64,000 nucleotides of DNA from Harmothoe impar (GCA_947462335.1 OX381719.1:67879534-67943533), one strand, 5' to 3'; positions 47,701-58,825 are shown, counted from the stretch's first letter. Numbers and translations: made by a program. Notes: generated from the sequence alone by a model not told the origin.

Positions 47701-49489
47701 GATGTCTGAGAGGACATCTTTGAGCTACCTTGTCGACATCTAAGTTACCATGTCAACATGTTGACATGCCAGTGACATGATGATGGCCAAGGTGTTGACA
47801 TGGCGGCCACAATAACGACCAACATGTCAACATGCTGGCGGCCAAGATGTTGGCATGATGAGGTAGAGTTTACGAGATTTGTTTATTTCATCTCAACAGT
47901 ATAATACATTTTGTGACTATTTCCATCGTACTAATTCCAATAAATCCACCATCATATCAAATACACCCATCCAATATAATGTGAATATAAACAGGCTGCT
48001 GCTAAGAATTTCCTCTACTAGGCTCTAGTATTCGTGGGCCACCTTACTATTTGTACAATCTGTGAAAATGATATAATTATATAAGGCTGCATAAAACTTT
48101 CCAAAAAAATATGGTGCGGGAGGGAGGCTTTTATCTTATTTTGTTATTAATTTCCTAGGCCATGAGGGAGGTGACTTTTCTTTATTTTAACATTCCAAGT
48201 GATGAGGGAGGTCTATTTTCTTTTTTAGCAATGTAGGGATACCGCATATGCTATATGTATATGTTATTTGAACCATATTCCTAAGAATAGGTGAGATTCA
48301 GATATATGAGAACAGTATTCCAAGTACTTCCAAGTGGAGATTCACAAGTAAATCTATGGCATGATAGAGAACTTTTTGGGGATTCCAAAACTGTAAAATG
48401 TATGAAAATTGATCAATTGGTTACCACAAAAATACCCTCAACAAGGGGCAGAAATTTGAATGTTTTTTTATCTAAAACATTTAGGGATGCGGGGGTTTTG
48501 ATGGGTTTTTTTGGTAAAATAATGAAAAAAAGCTTCCATGTGGCCCCTTTTAGAGGGTGCGGGCGGTTCCTGCAAAGCTAATTATTAATTATATGCAGCC
48601 TAAACGAAATTACATAGTGATTGCACTTGATTACAATTAGAGAGTTAGATAATGTAACATTGAATATGTCACAGGATATGTCTATGTGTGAAAGATGGTG
48701 GGGGGGGGGGCAGGAGTGCGGAGGGGCCAATTGTCAGGGGGGAAACATGTCAGGGGGGGCAAATGTCAGGGGGGCCAAAACCCTGAGACCATGGTGATGA
48801 CGCACATTGGTGCCAGACCAGGTGACATAGGACTACAGGTTATCAGGCCACGTTATATAGAGGTACATGGCACTAGCTAGATAATATCACATAGGGGTAC
48901 AGGGCGCCAGATCATGTGACACTGTGCTACCTGGTACCAGACCACAGGACAAATAGAGACATGGTGCCAGACCCCGTGCCATAGAGGTGCAAGGTATCAA
49001 ACTATGTGACATATAGGTACATGGTACCAGATCATGTGACATGAGGACAAATGGTACCAGACCACAATAATAGGGGCAAAGCGTTTCCCAGGTTTACAAA
49101 AAACATGGTCATTATCATCATTTTCAACTCAACACCATAGTATCACGGTTTACCAGAACGTGCTATAGTATACTATTATAAACCAGTGTATGTGTAACAC
49201 TTTTCTACCACTGTACACCATGTTAAACTATAGTTGCATTTACTGCTATTAATAACGATAGTTAGATGGCTAAAACAACATCACTGAATACCATAGTTTA
49301 CCACAAACTATTCTGCAAGTATGAAACTTGTAATTGACCATGATGATTAGATAATTGTTAACCATGGGTTATTATGATCTATAATTGTATTACATTTTAT
49401 CATGGTTTATTATACGATATGGGCTTACACCGTGCTTTTTAGGTGATATTCCCGCTCTGATATTGGTGCATACCGCACACTTGGGGGGG

Positions 49490-49590
49490 TGAAATCGTTC
49501 TGATATTCTGGATATCAGAACGATTCTGAATGGGGAATTCAGAATCGTTCTGATATCCTGAATATCAGAACGATTCTGAATGGGAATCGG
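49490..49590. repeat. nested palindromes
   Basis: Two near-perfect 33-bp palindromes of the form aatcgttctgatat...atatcagaacgatt are joined by a third, attctgaatggggaattcagaat. All lie inside the TIR element. Confidence 0.9.
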
Positions 49591-49609
49591 CAGCCATAAA
49601 ATCCGAGGT

Positions 49610-49680
49610 TCTATGGAGACTCGAACACGCTACATCAAGACTTGAAGTCCGATGTGCTAACCACCACGCCGTGAAGGCGC
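49610..49680 (-). repeat. tRNA-like segment (possible SINE head or tRNA pseudogene)
   Basis: On the minus strand a tRNA A-box-like tggttagcacatcgg is followed about 30 nt later by a B-box-like tgttcgagtctcc. The stems are imperfect and no CCA-type acceptor stem is clear, so it is not called as a functional tRNA. Confidence 0.4.
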
Positions 49681-49920
49681 TGGTAGAGGTAGGTGGCGAA
49701 ACAAGGAGTCTACAGGCGGATTTCCAGCCCTGAAGGACCATTATTTACCGAGTTACAGAAGAAAAGGCATTTTTTGGTATAGTTTCTTTGAAAATCAATA
49801 TTTTTTTCTAATTTCTTTTTTACTATAAAGGTAGAAGTTGGACTTTACTTAATCATTCGTTAAAATAATTCTAGGGATTTTTTTTCACATATAAATAGGC
49901 ATTTTGAAAATGGTTCGTTT

Positions 49921-49990
49921 CCACCCAGGCTCGATCCGGGTACCCGTGGTGTGCGAGGCGAAGTCGCTAGCGCCCATGCCTATCCGGCTG
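49921..49990 (-). repeat. second tRNA-like segment
   Basis: The minus strand has tgggcgctagcgacttcgc, then cccggatcgagcctggg, which resembles a B box. Same orientation as the segment at 49610-49680; the acceptor stem is not convincing. Confidence 0.35.
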
Positions 49991-50257
49991 TGGTGAATGT
50001 GGAGGGAAACGCTGGTTAGTATATAACATAGCCCCAAGCTGGCCCCCTCACAAATTCTATGTTGAACTCAGTGTTGGAGATTGAGGGCATGACGTCACCA
50101 AGCTCCACCAATCAGCGAGCAGGGTTGGTGGGAGGTCAAAACAACATGGCGCTACTGGTGTACGAGTGATATTCAGTCAATAATCCTTCAAAATGGCCAA
50201 ATTAGGACTCATATAAGGTAATTAAAGACATTTGAATGGAAATATCGTATAATAAAC

Positions 50258-50382
50258 CTAATAATATATGAATATCACCGACCTTGGGGTGTGTATTCAT
50301 GAATAACGACCTCGGTGCTACGCACCTTGGTCGTTATTCAAGAATACACACCCGCGTTCGGCGATATTCATATATTATTGGT
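50258..50382. repeat. long hairpin, about 58-bp arms
   Basis: The left arm ataatatatgaatatcaccg and the word ttcatgaataacgacctcgg pair with cggcgatattcatatattat and the right-arm ttggtcgttattcaagaat. The loop is only a few bases. It lies in the TIR element and may be a separate foldback insertion. Confidence 0.88.
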
Positions 50383-51654
50383 TAAATATAATGGTTATCG
50401 TCACTATGCTTTACTATGGTATATCACCATCATGATAAACCATGGTTTGTATATAACAGTATATATAATGGTTAACTCAGGTTTACTAGGGTGGTTACAC
50501 TTAATATATGCAACTATTATATATTATTGTAATACTGTGTTTCTTTATTCATAGTAAACTCTGTTTTAAAACCAATGTTTAACTTGTCATAGGCATCATG
50601 CTCCGAGTACTCACACTAACTATGGGATTTATCATGGTATTTACCATAGTACATTTTTTATATAGATAATACCAGATTAGGAGATCCAGAAGTTTTTTTT
50701 CTTTTTGCATTAATATGTTCTAAGAAGTGTGTTTGTCACATTGTATTTCTATATGCTTTGAGAGAATTCATTTATAGCTAAAGAACTCGCTTAAACATGC
50801 CCAAGTTATTTATTTCAAGTTGAAAAAAATCACTGTTTCTACATTGGGTTTAAAGAAATTGTTATAGATAATAAGGTATTTTCTTTGGGGTAAACGAATT
50901 AATTTAAGGGTGAAATTGCATTTCTAATGGGCTACTTAGTGAGAAGCAGGAAAGTCCAACTAATAAGAATACAGAGCTCCTGCTGCTTTATTAAGAATTA
51001 ATACAAGCCGTGGCCGTACAGAGAAAACACAGACACACATAGTATACAAATAGGGCAGCTAAGCTGGTAGATCGCACAACATTGTGCAGAACACAATATT
51101 AAATCAATACTGCATCACTCAATACTGGGTTTTTCCATGAGGGACATTCAAATTGTTATCATACAATTCCACAAAACATGTCACGTTCAGGTTGCTACGA
51201 GGGATCCAGCAGCCAGGATCAGAGACCAGAAAAAGTCTCTAGTTAAGACATATCGTAAACCTCAGCAGCATAGTCATGCATTTACAAACTAGTCATCAAA
51301 TATAACATAGTTGTAGTTGCTAAATGTCTCATTTATCACATCATTTCAAAAGGTATGACATGACGGGCACATGTATGCCAACATGAGGGACACATGTATG
51401 ATGACATGACAGACACAGCTATGTTGACATGAGGGACACTTGCCTCTTAACTTGTGGTTCTCATTTACATGTGAATTCGTGAAAAAAAAAGAGAAAAACT
51501 TTCCTGGTACCATGGGATGGGATATGGTACTATTTATTAATATTCTCATGTGACGGGATCTGGTATAATGTATTCCCACGTGACTGGATCATGTACTATG
51601 CGATGGGATCTGATACCAGGTATCAACAGCCGACATGATTTGATTTGGTTTAGT

Positions 51655-51915
51655 CTAGCAAAACGTTTCAAAACGTTTTGCTAGACTAATAACTTTTCCT
51701 CAGAACGGTCTGATACGTTTTGGCACAAGACCATAGTATAAATCCTGATGCCAAAACGTTATAAAACGTATTATTCTCAACATAAATTTTCTTCAAAACG
51801 GTTTGAAACGTTTTGGCCATGAGAACCCTGCAGAGGAACTGCTGCCAAAACGTAGAAAAACGTATTTCTCTTTAGCATCTTTCATCAAAGCAGAGATGCC
51901 AAAACGTTTTAAAAC
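51655..51915. repeat. AACGTT-rich array, right arm
   Basis: Contains aaaacgtttcaaaacgtttt and aaaacgttttaaaacgtttt words; the inverted counterpart of the left-arm array. Confidence 0.8.
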
Positions 51916-52069
51916 GTTTTGCTTTTGCAACTGCAAAGACCAGTGTGGGATAATGTGTACTTGGCAGGGAGAATTATATTAAATATAGAGAGAAATAATT
52001 CCTTGAATACGCATTATTACTGTATGGAAGCCAAAAACTTCAAAAATCCAGTACACATATTACGTTTTG

Positions 52070-52225
52070 GTAGCCCCCCAACATAAAGCACTGGCATCTG
52101 GGAGCCCATTTTTACTCCACACATCAGAACGTTTTGGTAGCCCCTCAACAGAAAGCACTGGCGTTTGGAAGCCCATTTCTACTCCACACATCAGAACGTT
52201 TTGGTAGCCCCCCAACAGAAAGCAC
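52070..52225. repeat. right-arm tandem repeat of the TIR element
   Basis: Three units of about 63 bp around gcactggcatctgggagccc and tactccacacatcagaacgt, the inverted form of the units at 46690-46930. Confidence 0.85.
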
Positions 52226-52523
52226 TGGCGCTCCTAAGGATATGCAGGGGTCAAAAATGGACGTCAAAAGTGGGCATTTGAATATCTAACATGTTTGATT
52301 TTTAGTGCAGAAATTGGAATATATGCTCTTTATTCTATTGTAAAACCTTGTCCATGTTTGCCCTGGGCAGTCTGGGCAGCAATTTATAACGCCAAGTGGA
52401 CACAGCATACCTGCAATTAAAGTAGAATATATCTACAAAATATATTCCCAGATATGTACATATTTCTGGGCGTCAAAACGACCATATATTCCACTTTCTT
52501 TGTCGTATAGTGGACACAGGCCT

Positions 52524-52900
52524 AATAAGATATGAGAAAGTTCATACTGCCGATCAGAAAAAAATATTCCAAATGTGAGAGATATTAGTCCATGGTAATT
52601 TAACAACATGTCTCTGGTATTAGCATGTGCAATGGCTTAGGGCTCTGACAAATTTCAAAGGGACATTGGAACTTGAATTCAAAGGGTTCTCTTGAGGTCC
52701 GGAAAAATGATGCTTTTGGTGTGTCATCAATAAGATATGAGAAAGTTCATACTACTGATCAGAAAGAAATATTCCAAATGTGAGAGATATCAGTCCATGG
52801 TAATTTAACAACATGTCTCTGGTATTAGCATGTGCAATGGCTAGGAGCTCAGTTAAATCTCTGAGGGACATTGGAACTTGAATTCAAAAGAAAAATGGCA
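52524..52900. repeat. 205-bp satellite, first array (right part)
   Basis: Continues the array interrupted by the TIR element; the unit again contains gtccatggtaatttaacaac and ggacattggaacttgaattc. Confidence 0.88.
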
Positions 52901-52909
52901 TTTTTGGCA

Positions 52910-53090
52910 TCATATGCCCTCAGCATATATCCTATCTTTTCTCCTTCATTTAGGTCCTTTCCTCCAAACCGTATATCCTCTATTTTCTCCCTGGTTTAGA
53001 CCCTGTATTTTCTCCCAACCGTAAATATCCTTTCATTTCTACTTTGTTTAGGCCCTTCTTTACTCCCAACTGTATATCCTCTCTAGTGAC
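52910..53090. repeat. CT-rich tract, first copy
   Basis: Repeats of tatatcctctcttttctccc and related words. The same tract ends the second compound unit at 56240-56500. Confidence 0.8.
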
Positions 53091-53219
53091 AGACTTGATG
53101 TGTTGGAGCTACATCTGATGGAATGATATATTGAGTGACCATTCTACTAAACAATACTGGAGGCAGACTTGATGTGTCGGAGCTACACATGATAAGGAGT
53201 GGAACCATTCAAGGGCTGC

Positions 53220-54005
53220 AGAGTGAATTAATGCAGTATGCCCTTGGCGGTCATCATGTTCAATTTTGAGTGTCTTTGATGGGATCATTTAAAAGTTGTC
53301 TGGGAGTGAATCATCCCAGTAGGGTCAGCATGATGCTTGAATGCAGCACAAGCGAGTTACTTGCCAAGGCTGCATTTATGCATCATGAATCGGCATTGTG
53401 CATGAATGCAGCACTGCCTAGTTTCTTGCCAAGGCTGCATTCACACTTGTTTGGGAGTGTATCAACCCGGTAGGGTCAGCATGATGTTTGAATGCAGCGC
53501 TGCCTAGTTTCTTGCCAAGGCTGCATTTATGCATCATGACGACAAAGGGCATGAAGTAATAATGGACTAATGGGCCCTAAAAGGGTTCCATTTGTCTGGG
53601 AGTGTATCAACCCCGTAGAATCGGCATTGTGCATGAATGCAGCACTGGTGAGTTTCTTGCCAAGGCTGCATTTATGCATCATGACGACAAAGGGCATGAA
53701 GCATTAATGCACTATGCGGCCATTAAAGAGTCACACTTGTCTGGGAATGAATCAGCCCGGTAGGATCAGCATCATGCATGAATGCAGCACTGGTGAGTTA
53801 CTTGCCAGGGCTGCATTTATGCATCATGACGACAAAGGGCATGAAGCATTAATGCACTATGCGGCCATTAAAGAGTCACACTTGTCTGGGAATGAATCAG
53901 CCCGGTAGGATCAGCATCATGCATGAATGCAGCACTGGTGAGTTACTTGCCAGGGCTGCATTTATGCATCATGACAACAAAGAGCATGAAGCATTAATGC
54001 CCCCC
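53220..54005. repeat. 145-bp satellite, second array (about five copies)
   Basis: gcatcatgacgacaaagggc starts at 53531, 53676, 53821 and 53966 (as gcatcatgacaacaaagagc), an exact 145-bp spacing. Each monomer has a hairpin-capable core, atgcatgaatgcagc paired with gctgcatttatgcat across a 22-nt loop. Short ORFs here are repeat artefacts. Confidence 0.93.
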
Positions 54006-54340
54006 CCCCCCCCATCGGACTCCCAGCCCAATACTGTGGTGTGAGGAGGGCTGCATTTTGTATGGGCGAGATGTATGATAGGCACTCACTGAGGCAGCCC
54101 CCCCCCCCCTACCCCCAAATCAGGACAGCTGCCAATAGGACTAATCACCCCTAAAACTCCAGGTTTAGGACATGCCAGCCACCAGGTTGTTAAAGATACC
54201 CTCTATTGTGGGGGGGAGTAGAAAACGATGCCGCTTTTAGCCAAAAAATATCCCATCTGTAGTTCAGAAGGGTGCAAAAATAGTTTTTGGCACCTTCGGC
54301 GGGTGGGGGGGGGGCAAATATTCCACTGCTCTAGGCCATG
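54006..54340. repeat. linker of the compound repeat unit, second copy
   Basis: catcggactcccagcccaat ... taaaactccaggtttaggac ... catgccagccaccaggtt matches 45520-45690 of the first unit with a few changes. The first copy then has extra sequence. Confidence 0.85.
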
Positions 54341-56240
54341 TATACCATATATTAGTCCATGGTAATTTAAAAACAGATCTGTGATATTAGTATGCTGAAG
54401 GCTCAGAAAAATGTCAAGGGGACATTGGAACTTGAATTCAAAGGGGTCTCTGAAAGTCCGGAAATATGGTGTTTTTGGCATGTGGTCCATAAGTTATGAG
54501 AAAGTTCATACTACTGACCAGAAAAAAATATTCAAAATGTGAGCAATATCAGTCCATGGTAATTTAACAACATGTCTCTGGTATCAGCATGTTCAATGGT
54601 TAAGAGCTCAGGCAAATTTTAAAGGGGCATTGGAACTTGAATAAAAAGGAGTCTCTGAAGGTCGGGAAAAATTAGTTTTTTTGGGTGTCGCCCATGAGAT
54701 ATGAGAAAGTTCATACTACTGATCAGAAAAAAATATTCCAAATGTGAGCAATATTGGTCCATGGTAATTTTGCAACATGTCTCTGGTATCAGCATGTTCA
54801 ATGGTTAAGAGCTCAGGCAAATTTTAAAGGGGCATTGGAACTTGAATTCAAAGGGGTCTCTGAAGGTCCGGAAAAATTAGGTTTTTAGGGTGTCGCCCAT
54901 GAGATATGAGAAAGTTCATACTACTGATCAGAAAAAAATATTCCAAATGTGAGCAATATTGGTCCATGGTAATTTTGCAACATGTCTCTGGTATCAGCAT
55001 GTTCAATGGTTAAGAGCTCAGGCAAATTTTAAAAGGGCATTGGAACTTGAATTCAAAGGGGTCTCTGAAGGTCGGGAAAAATTAGGTTTTTTGGGTGTCG
55101 CCCATGAGATATGAGAAAGTTCATACTACTGATCAGAAAAAAATATTCCAAATGTGAGCAATATTGGTCCATGGTAATTTTGCAACATGTCTCTGGTATC
55201 AGCATGTTCAATGGTTAAGAGCTCAGGCAAATTTTAAAGGGGCATTGGAACTTGAATTCAAAGGGGTCTCTGAAGGTCCGGAAAAATTAGGTTTTTTGGG
55301 TGTCGCCCATGAGATATGAGAAAGTTCATACTACTGATCAGAAAAAAATATTCCAAATGTGAGCAATATTGGTCCATGGTAATTTTGCAACATGTCTCTG
55401 GTATCAGCATGTTCAATGGTTAAGAGCTCAGGCAAATTTTAAAGGGGCATTGGAACTTGAATTCAAAGGGGTCTCTGAAGGTCGGGAAAAATTAGGTTTT
55501 TTGGGTGTCGCCCATGAGATATGAGAAAGTTCATACTACTGATCAGAAAAAAATATTCCAAATGTGAGCAATATTGGTCCATGGTAATTTAACAACATGT
55601 CTCTGGTATCAGCATGTTCAATGGTTAAGAGCTCAGGCAAATTTTAAAGGGGCATTGGAACTTGAATTCAAAGGGGTCTCTGAAGGTCCGGAAAAATTAG
55701 GTTTTTTGGGTGTCGCCCATGAGATATGAGAAAGTTCATACTACTGATCAGAAAAAAATATTCCAAATGTGAGCAATATTGGTCCATGGTAATTTTGCAA
55801 CATGTCTCTGGTATTGGCATGTTTAATGGATTAGAGATGAGAACTTTATTTAAGGAACATTGGAACTTGATTTCGAGGGGATCTATGAAGGCATGGAAAT
55901 ATGGCATTTTTGGTGTGTCACCCATAAAATATGAGAAAGTTCGTACCACTGAACCCAAAGGGATATTCCATATGTAACCAGTATCAGTCCATGGTAATTT
56001 AGCAACATGTCTCTGGTTTTAGCATGTTCAATAGCTAAGGGCTCGTGCAAATTTCAAAGGAACATTACAACTTGAATTGAAAAGGGTCTCTGAAGGTCTT
56101 GAAATATATAGTTTTTGCTGTGTCGTCCATAAGATATGAGAAAGTTATACTACTGATCAGAGAAAAATATTCTAAATGTAAGCAATATCAGTCCATGATA
56201 ATTTAACAACATGTCTCTGGTATAAGCATCTTCAATGGCT
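54341..56240. repeat. 205-bp satellite, main array (about nine copies)
   Basis: gagatatgagaaagttcata starts at 54696, 54901, 55106, 55311, 55516 and 55721, an exact 205-bp period. The middle copies are nearly identical and the outer ones are diverged, which suggests recent expansion from the centre. Minus-strand ORFs in the array are repeat artefacts. Confidence 0.96.
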
Positions 56241-56500
56241 AAGATATGCCCTCACCATATATTCTCTCTCTTCTCTTCTCCTTCATTCAGGTCCTGTCTC
56301 CCTCCCCACATCTAGATCTTTTCTTTTCTGCCTCATTTTGGCTCTCCTTTACTCCCAACTGCATTTACATCCTCTCTTTCTCCCTCATTACAATCCTGTA
56401 TTTTCTCCCAACCGTATATCCTCTCTTTTCTCCCTAATTTAGGCACTGTCTATCTCCCCAACTGTATATCCTCTCTTTTCTCCCTCATTTTTCTAGTATG
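56240..56500. repeat. CT-rich tract, second copy
   Basis: tatatcctctcttttctccc words, homologous to 52910-53090. Confidence 0.8.
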
Positions 56501-56614
56501 TTCTTCCCAAAAGGCCATTTATAGGGTAACTCTACCTGGAGAAGATGAACTATGATTTTACTCTTTTTAATATCCATCTCATTTTTCTTTAAATATAAAA
56601 CATACAAAACTAGA

Positions 56615-57015
56615 TGGGTACTTTGCAGCATCTTTATTAAACAAGTACAAAGTAAAGGAACATGAAATAAGCTCACAGCACCGATGACCACATATATATA
56701 AGGTACAATCTTTGTCTTTGAAAAGGTGAACCTATATATTATTACAAAGGTTAAAGGTTAGAAGGCCTGTGACTCTTTGAGCAGCCGGATACAACAGATA
56801 AACATACATCTGCCAGACACTATTGACTCCGGTGTTGCTTTGACAAAATTTATCTCTACATATCTCTACATATCTAAATCCTTTAACACTTGATATGTTC
56901 ATATAAGTAGCAGATCACGCTCCATCGAGTACACCAGAAGCATCAGACATCATACAAATCTCTCCTCAAGAGGCACATCTTGTTTCGGTCCATGATACCT
57001 CTGTCCAGTTCTAAT
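56615..57015 (-). other. probable 3' UTR exon of the 57-64 kb gene
   Basis: The coding exon at 57327 ends with its stop codon two bases before a GTGAGC donor, so the transcript should continue in another exon. TTATTTAG|ATTAG at about 57015 is a good acceptor, and AATAAA lies at 56633-56638. This would place the stop within a few bases of an intron. Inferred from signals only. Confidence 0.5.
56633..56638 (-). promoter_or_regulatory. polyadenylation signal of the 57-64 kb gene
   Basis: AATAAA on the minus strand, in aataaagatgctgc. It lies about 690 bp past the stop codon. Confidence 0.55.
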
Positions 57016-57326
57016 CTAAATAACAGACAAGCAAAGAAAAGGGTATATCTAAGGCATTTCATCAACAGACTGAAACAAAGAGCAAATCAAGCTTGATGAA
57101 TGTAAAAGATTGATAGTAAATATTGAAATGTAAGATAAAACTGATTAGATTGTCAGAGTTGGAAGCAGGCATCTATCTGGTTAGTTAGATCACAGCGATT
57201 CACCTTTGTTACATGGGTAATCACATTATGAGGCCGTCACATTTTGATGGTATATGTATCCTAGAAACTTAGGGTATGTCAGACCTTTTAAAACATTTGA
57301 TCATTGAAATGGGAAAAACTGCTCAC

Positions 57327-57417
57327 CTTAAATGCTAGTTTTATACCGCTGCAAAATGATCTGCACACGCTTGGCCTTTGCCGCTGCAGCAATCCTTTTC
57401 CGTCGAAGACGTTGTTT
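57327..57417 (-). CDS. modular gene, last coding exon
   Basis: Encodes KQRLRRKRIAAAAKAKRVQI and ILQRYKTSI, stop TAA at 57328-57330, followed one base later by a GTGAGC donor. The RVQIILQRY part looks IQ-like but is too short to call a calmodulin-binding motif. Confidence 0.8.
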
Positions 57418-58059
57418 CTACAGGAGAATAAGAAAACTTGCATTTCAACAAATGTCCATGTCAGTCCTTATCATAACAATTGTTACAGTGGTATGCAGCC
57501 TGAACATGTCATCACTCGCTCTGACCGGAGCTCCTATAATTGCCTATGTGACTTTCGCGACCAAAGACTGGTTCGTTAAATTCCATCACAAAGCTTAAGA
57601 ATAAGGGACAATGGCTGAATCACTAGTGGCCTGAACCCAGCTTTCAATGTTTGCGCCATCTTTGCCTTTGATTTCAATTGCTGATTAGGCTTTGCCCAGT
57701 CAACATTCAGACACTGACAAGAAATGGCACATCATCCCCATGCCCAGACAATGTGGATCCTGATGATGCTTCAAGTATGAGCCACATAGCAAATCCAACA
57801 TTGTGTAGGAACTAATCTGACGACAGTCTCTCTCACTTCAACGGGAGTAGGGGCGCTAGAGACCAGCAAGAACGGGTGAGCCAGAATAGTTGTTAACAAA
57901 GTTTTTGAACATTTCTGAATTATGACTGACATAAATATATTCTCAAAGTCCTGCATTCTAACATTAGCCAGACAAATCTGCTAAATCCAACATAAAAACA
58001 AGTTCATTATGAAAAAGTCTTCTTCATGCATGTGTCTTTAGTTTTACATTTCTTCTCAC

Positions 58060-58186
58060 CTGGTTGTCTAGCTGCTTCTTGCGTTTGTACACTCCTTTCC
58101 TCTTGTCCTCCTGCCTCTCCCGCTCCGATGTTTGTCGGCGGGACTCGGACTGCGCGGCAGTCAACACTCTCGTTGACATGCCGTAA
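58060..58186 (-). CDS. modular gene, charged exon
   Basis: 127 nt, starts phase 2 and ends phase 0. Encodes YGMSTRVLTAAQSESRRQTS and ERERQEDKRKGVYKRKKQLD, a highly charged helix. A second frame is open but does not fit the phase of the neighbouring exons. Confidence 0.78.
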
Positions 58187-58467
58187 CTGTAAGCAAACCA
58201 TCCTTCTTAAAGCAACAATGGAGAATTGTTTTCTTCAAACATCTTGCAAAATTCCAAAAGTGTGTTTGTATTCTCATGCAAAGATCTTATACTGCACGTT
58301 CATGCCAGCAGATCCCTTATTTATTTAATCATTGACAATGCATTCCCTGTAGGGAATATTGCATGTGTATTTGATAAACCACAGAATTTATGACATTGTG
58401 AAAACTTTGCCGATATGTAATACAGTGGTGCCAACTGAACATGAACAAATTAACACTTGCCACTCAC

Positions 58468-58512
58468 CAAGGTTGTGGTCGGACTCGTGAGCCCTCTCTT
58501 ACTCTGGGTGCC
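58468..58512 (-). CDS. modular gene, short basic exon
   Basis: 45 nt, phase 2. Encodes APRVREGSRVRPQP and begins a Cys codon finished by the next exon. Donor GTGAGT, acceptor CTTGTAG. Confidence 0.75.
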
Positions 58513-58723
58513 CTACAAGAAATGTCATGCATTTTCAATTGAAGGTGCATTATAAGGCTAATATGAGACTCAAAATGGAGGAAGGTAACATGCCTAATAC
58601 AATAGCAATCTAAATGCTCAAAATACCAATAGAGAGGGGAAGGTTCTAGTAAACTCATGCCTCATGTTTATTATAAAATTCCAAAAAAATCCGGGGAAGT
58701 TGGACTTGGGATTATTTACTCAC

Positions 58724-58825
58724 AGGAGTTTTGGGTGTGTCCTTCTTGACCCCGAGGGGGAATAAGTGGGAACGAGCAGGGACGAGCAGGGGTGAGCCGA
58801 CTCACAGGCACTCATCACAAATGCA
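58724..58825 (-). CDS. modular gene, type B-like exon 3
   Basis: 102 nt, phase 2. Encodes AFVMSACESAHPCSSLLVPT and YSPSGSRRTHPKL. The acceptor flank and its start resemble the other type B exons; the rest is diverged. Confidence 0.75.

Larger units (their letters stand above)
46584..52523. mobile_element. 5,940-bp non-autonomous DNA transposon
   Basis: Terminal inverted repeats of 16 bp (AGGCCTGTGTCCACTA and its exact complement) are flanked by AAT on both sides (46581-46583 and 52524-52526). Removing the element restores gtcaccaataagatatgaga, which matches uninterrupted copies of the host satellite (for example near 52720). Inside, the two arms mirror each other. One mirrored part is three tandem units of about 65-70 bp around ctgatgtggggagtaaaaag on the left, with the inverted form on the right (52070-52225). 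The other is arrays of aaaacgttttaaaacgtttt words (47300-47700 and 51655-51915). No transposase ORF was found. The 3-bp target points toward PIF/Harbinger-like or a related group, but AAT is not the classic TWA, so the superfamily is left open. Confidence 0.88.
45091..57326. other. repeat-dominated region between DIP2 exon 1 and the next gene
   Basis: Twelve kilobases with no supported coding exon. It is made up of two tandem copies of a compound repeat unit, a large non-autonomous transposon inside the first copy, and the probable 3' UTR exon of the downstream gene (56.6-57.0 kb). The missing DIP2 N-terminal exons were looked for here on the minus strand and not found. Confidence 0.75.

Noticed and set aside
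53714..54044. ORFs repeating the same peptide in the satellite array
   Set aside because: They follow the 145-bp monomer and start in the middle of it; a repeat artefact.
55668..55958. Minus-strand ORFs in the 205-bp array
   Set aside because: Same short peptides appear in several copies of the satellite without a conserved start or splice signal.
57332..57598. Plus-strand ORF with hydrophobic stretches
   Set aside because: Overlaps the last coding exon of the minus-strand gene in antisense; no start context or homologous domain was seen.
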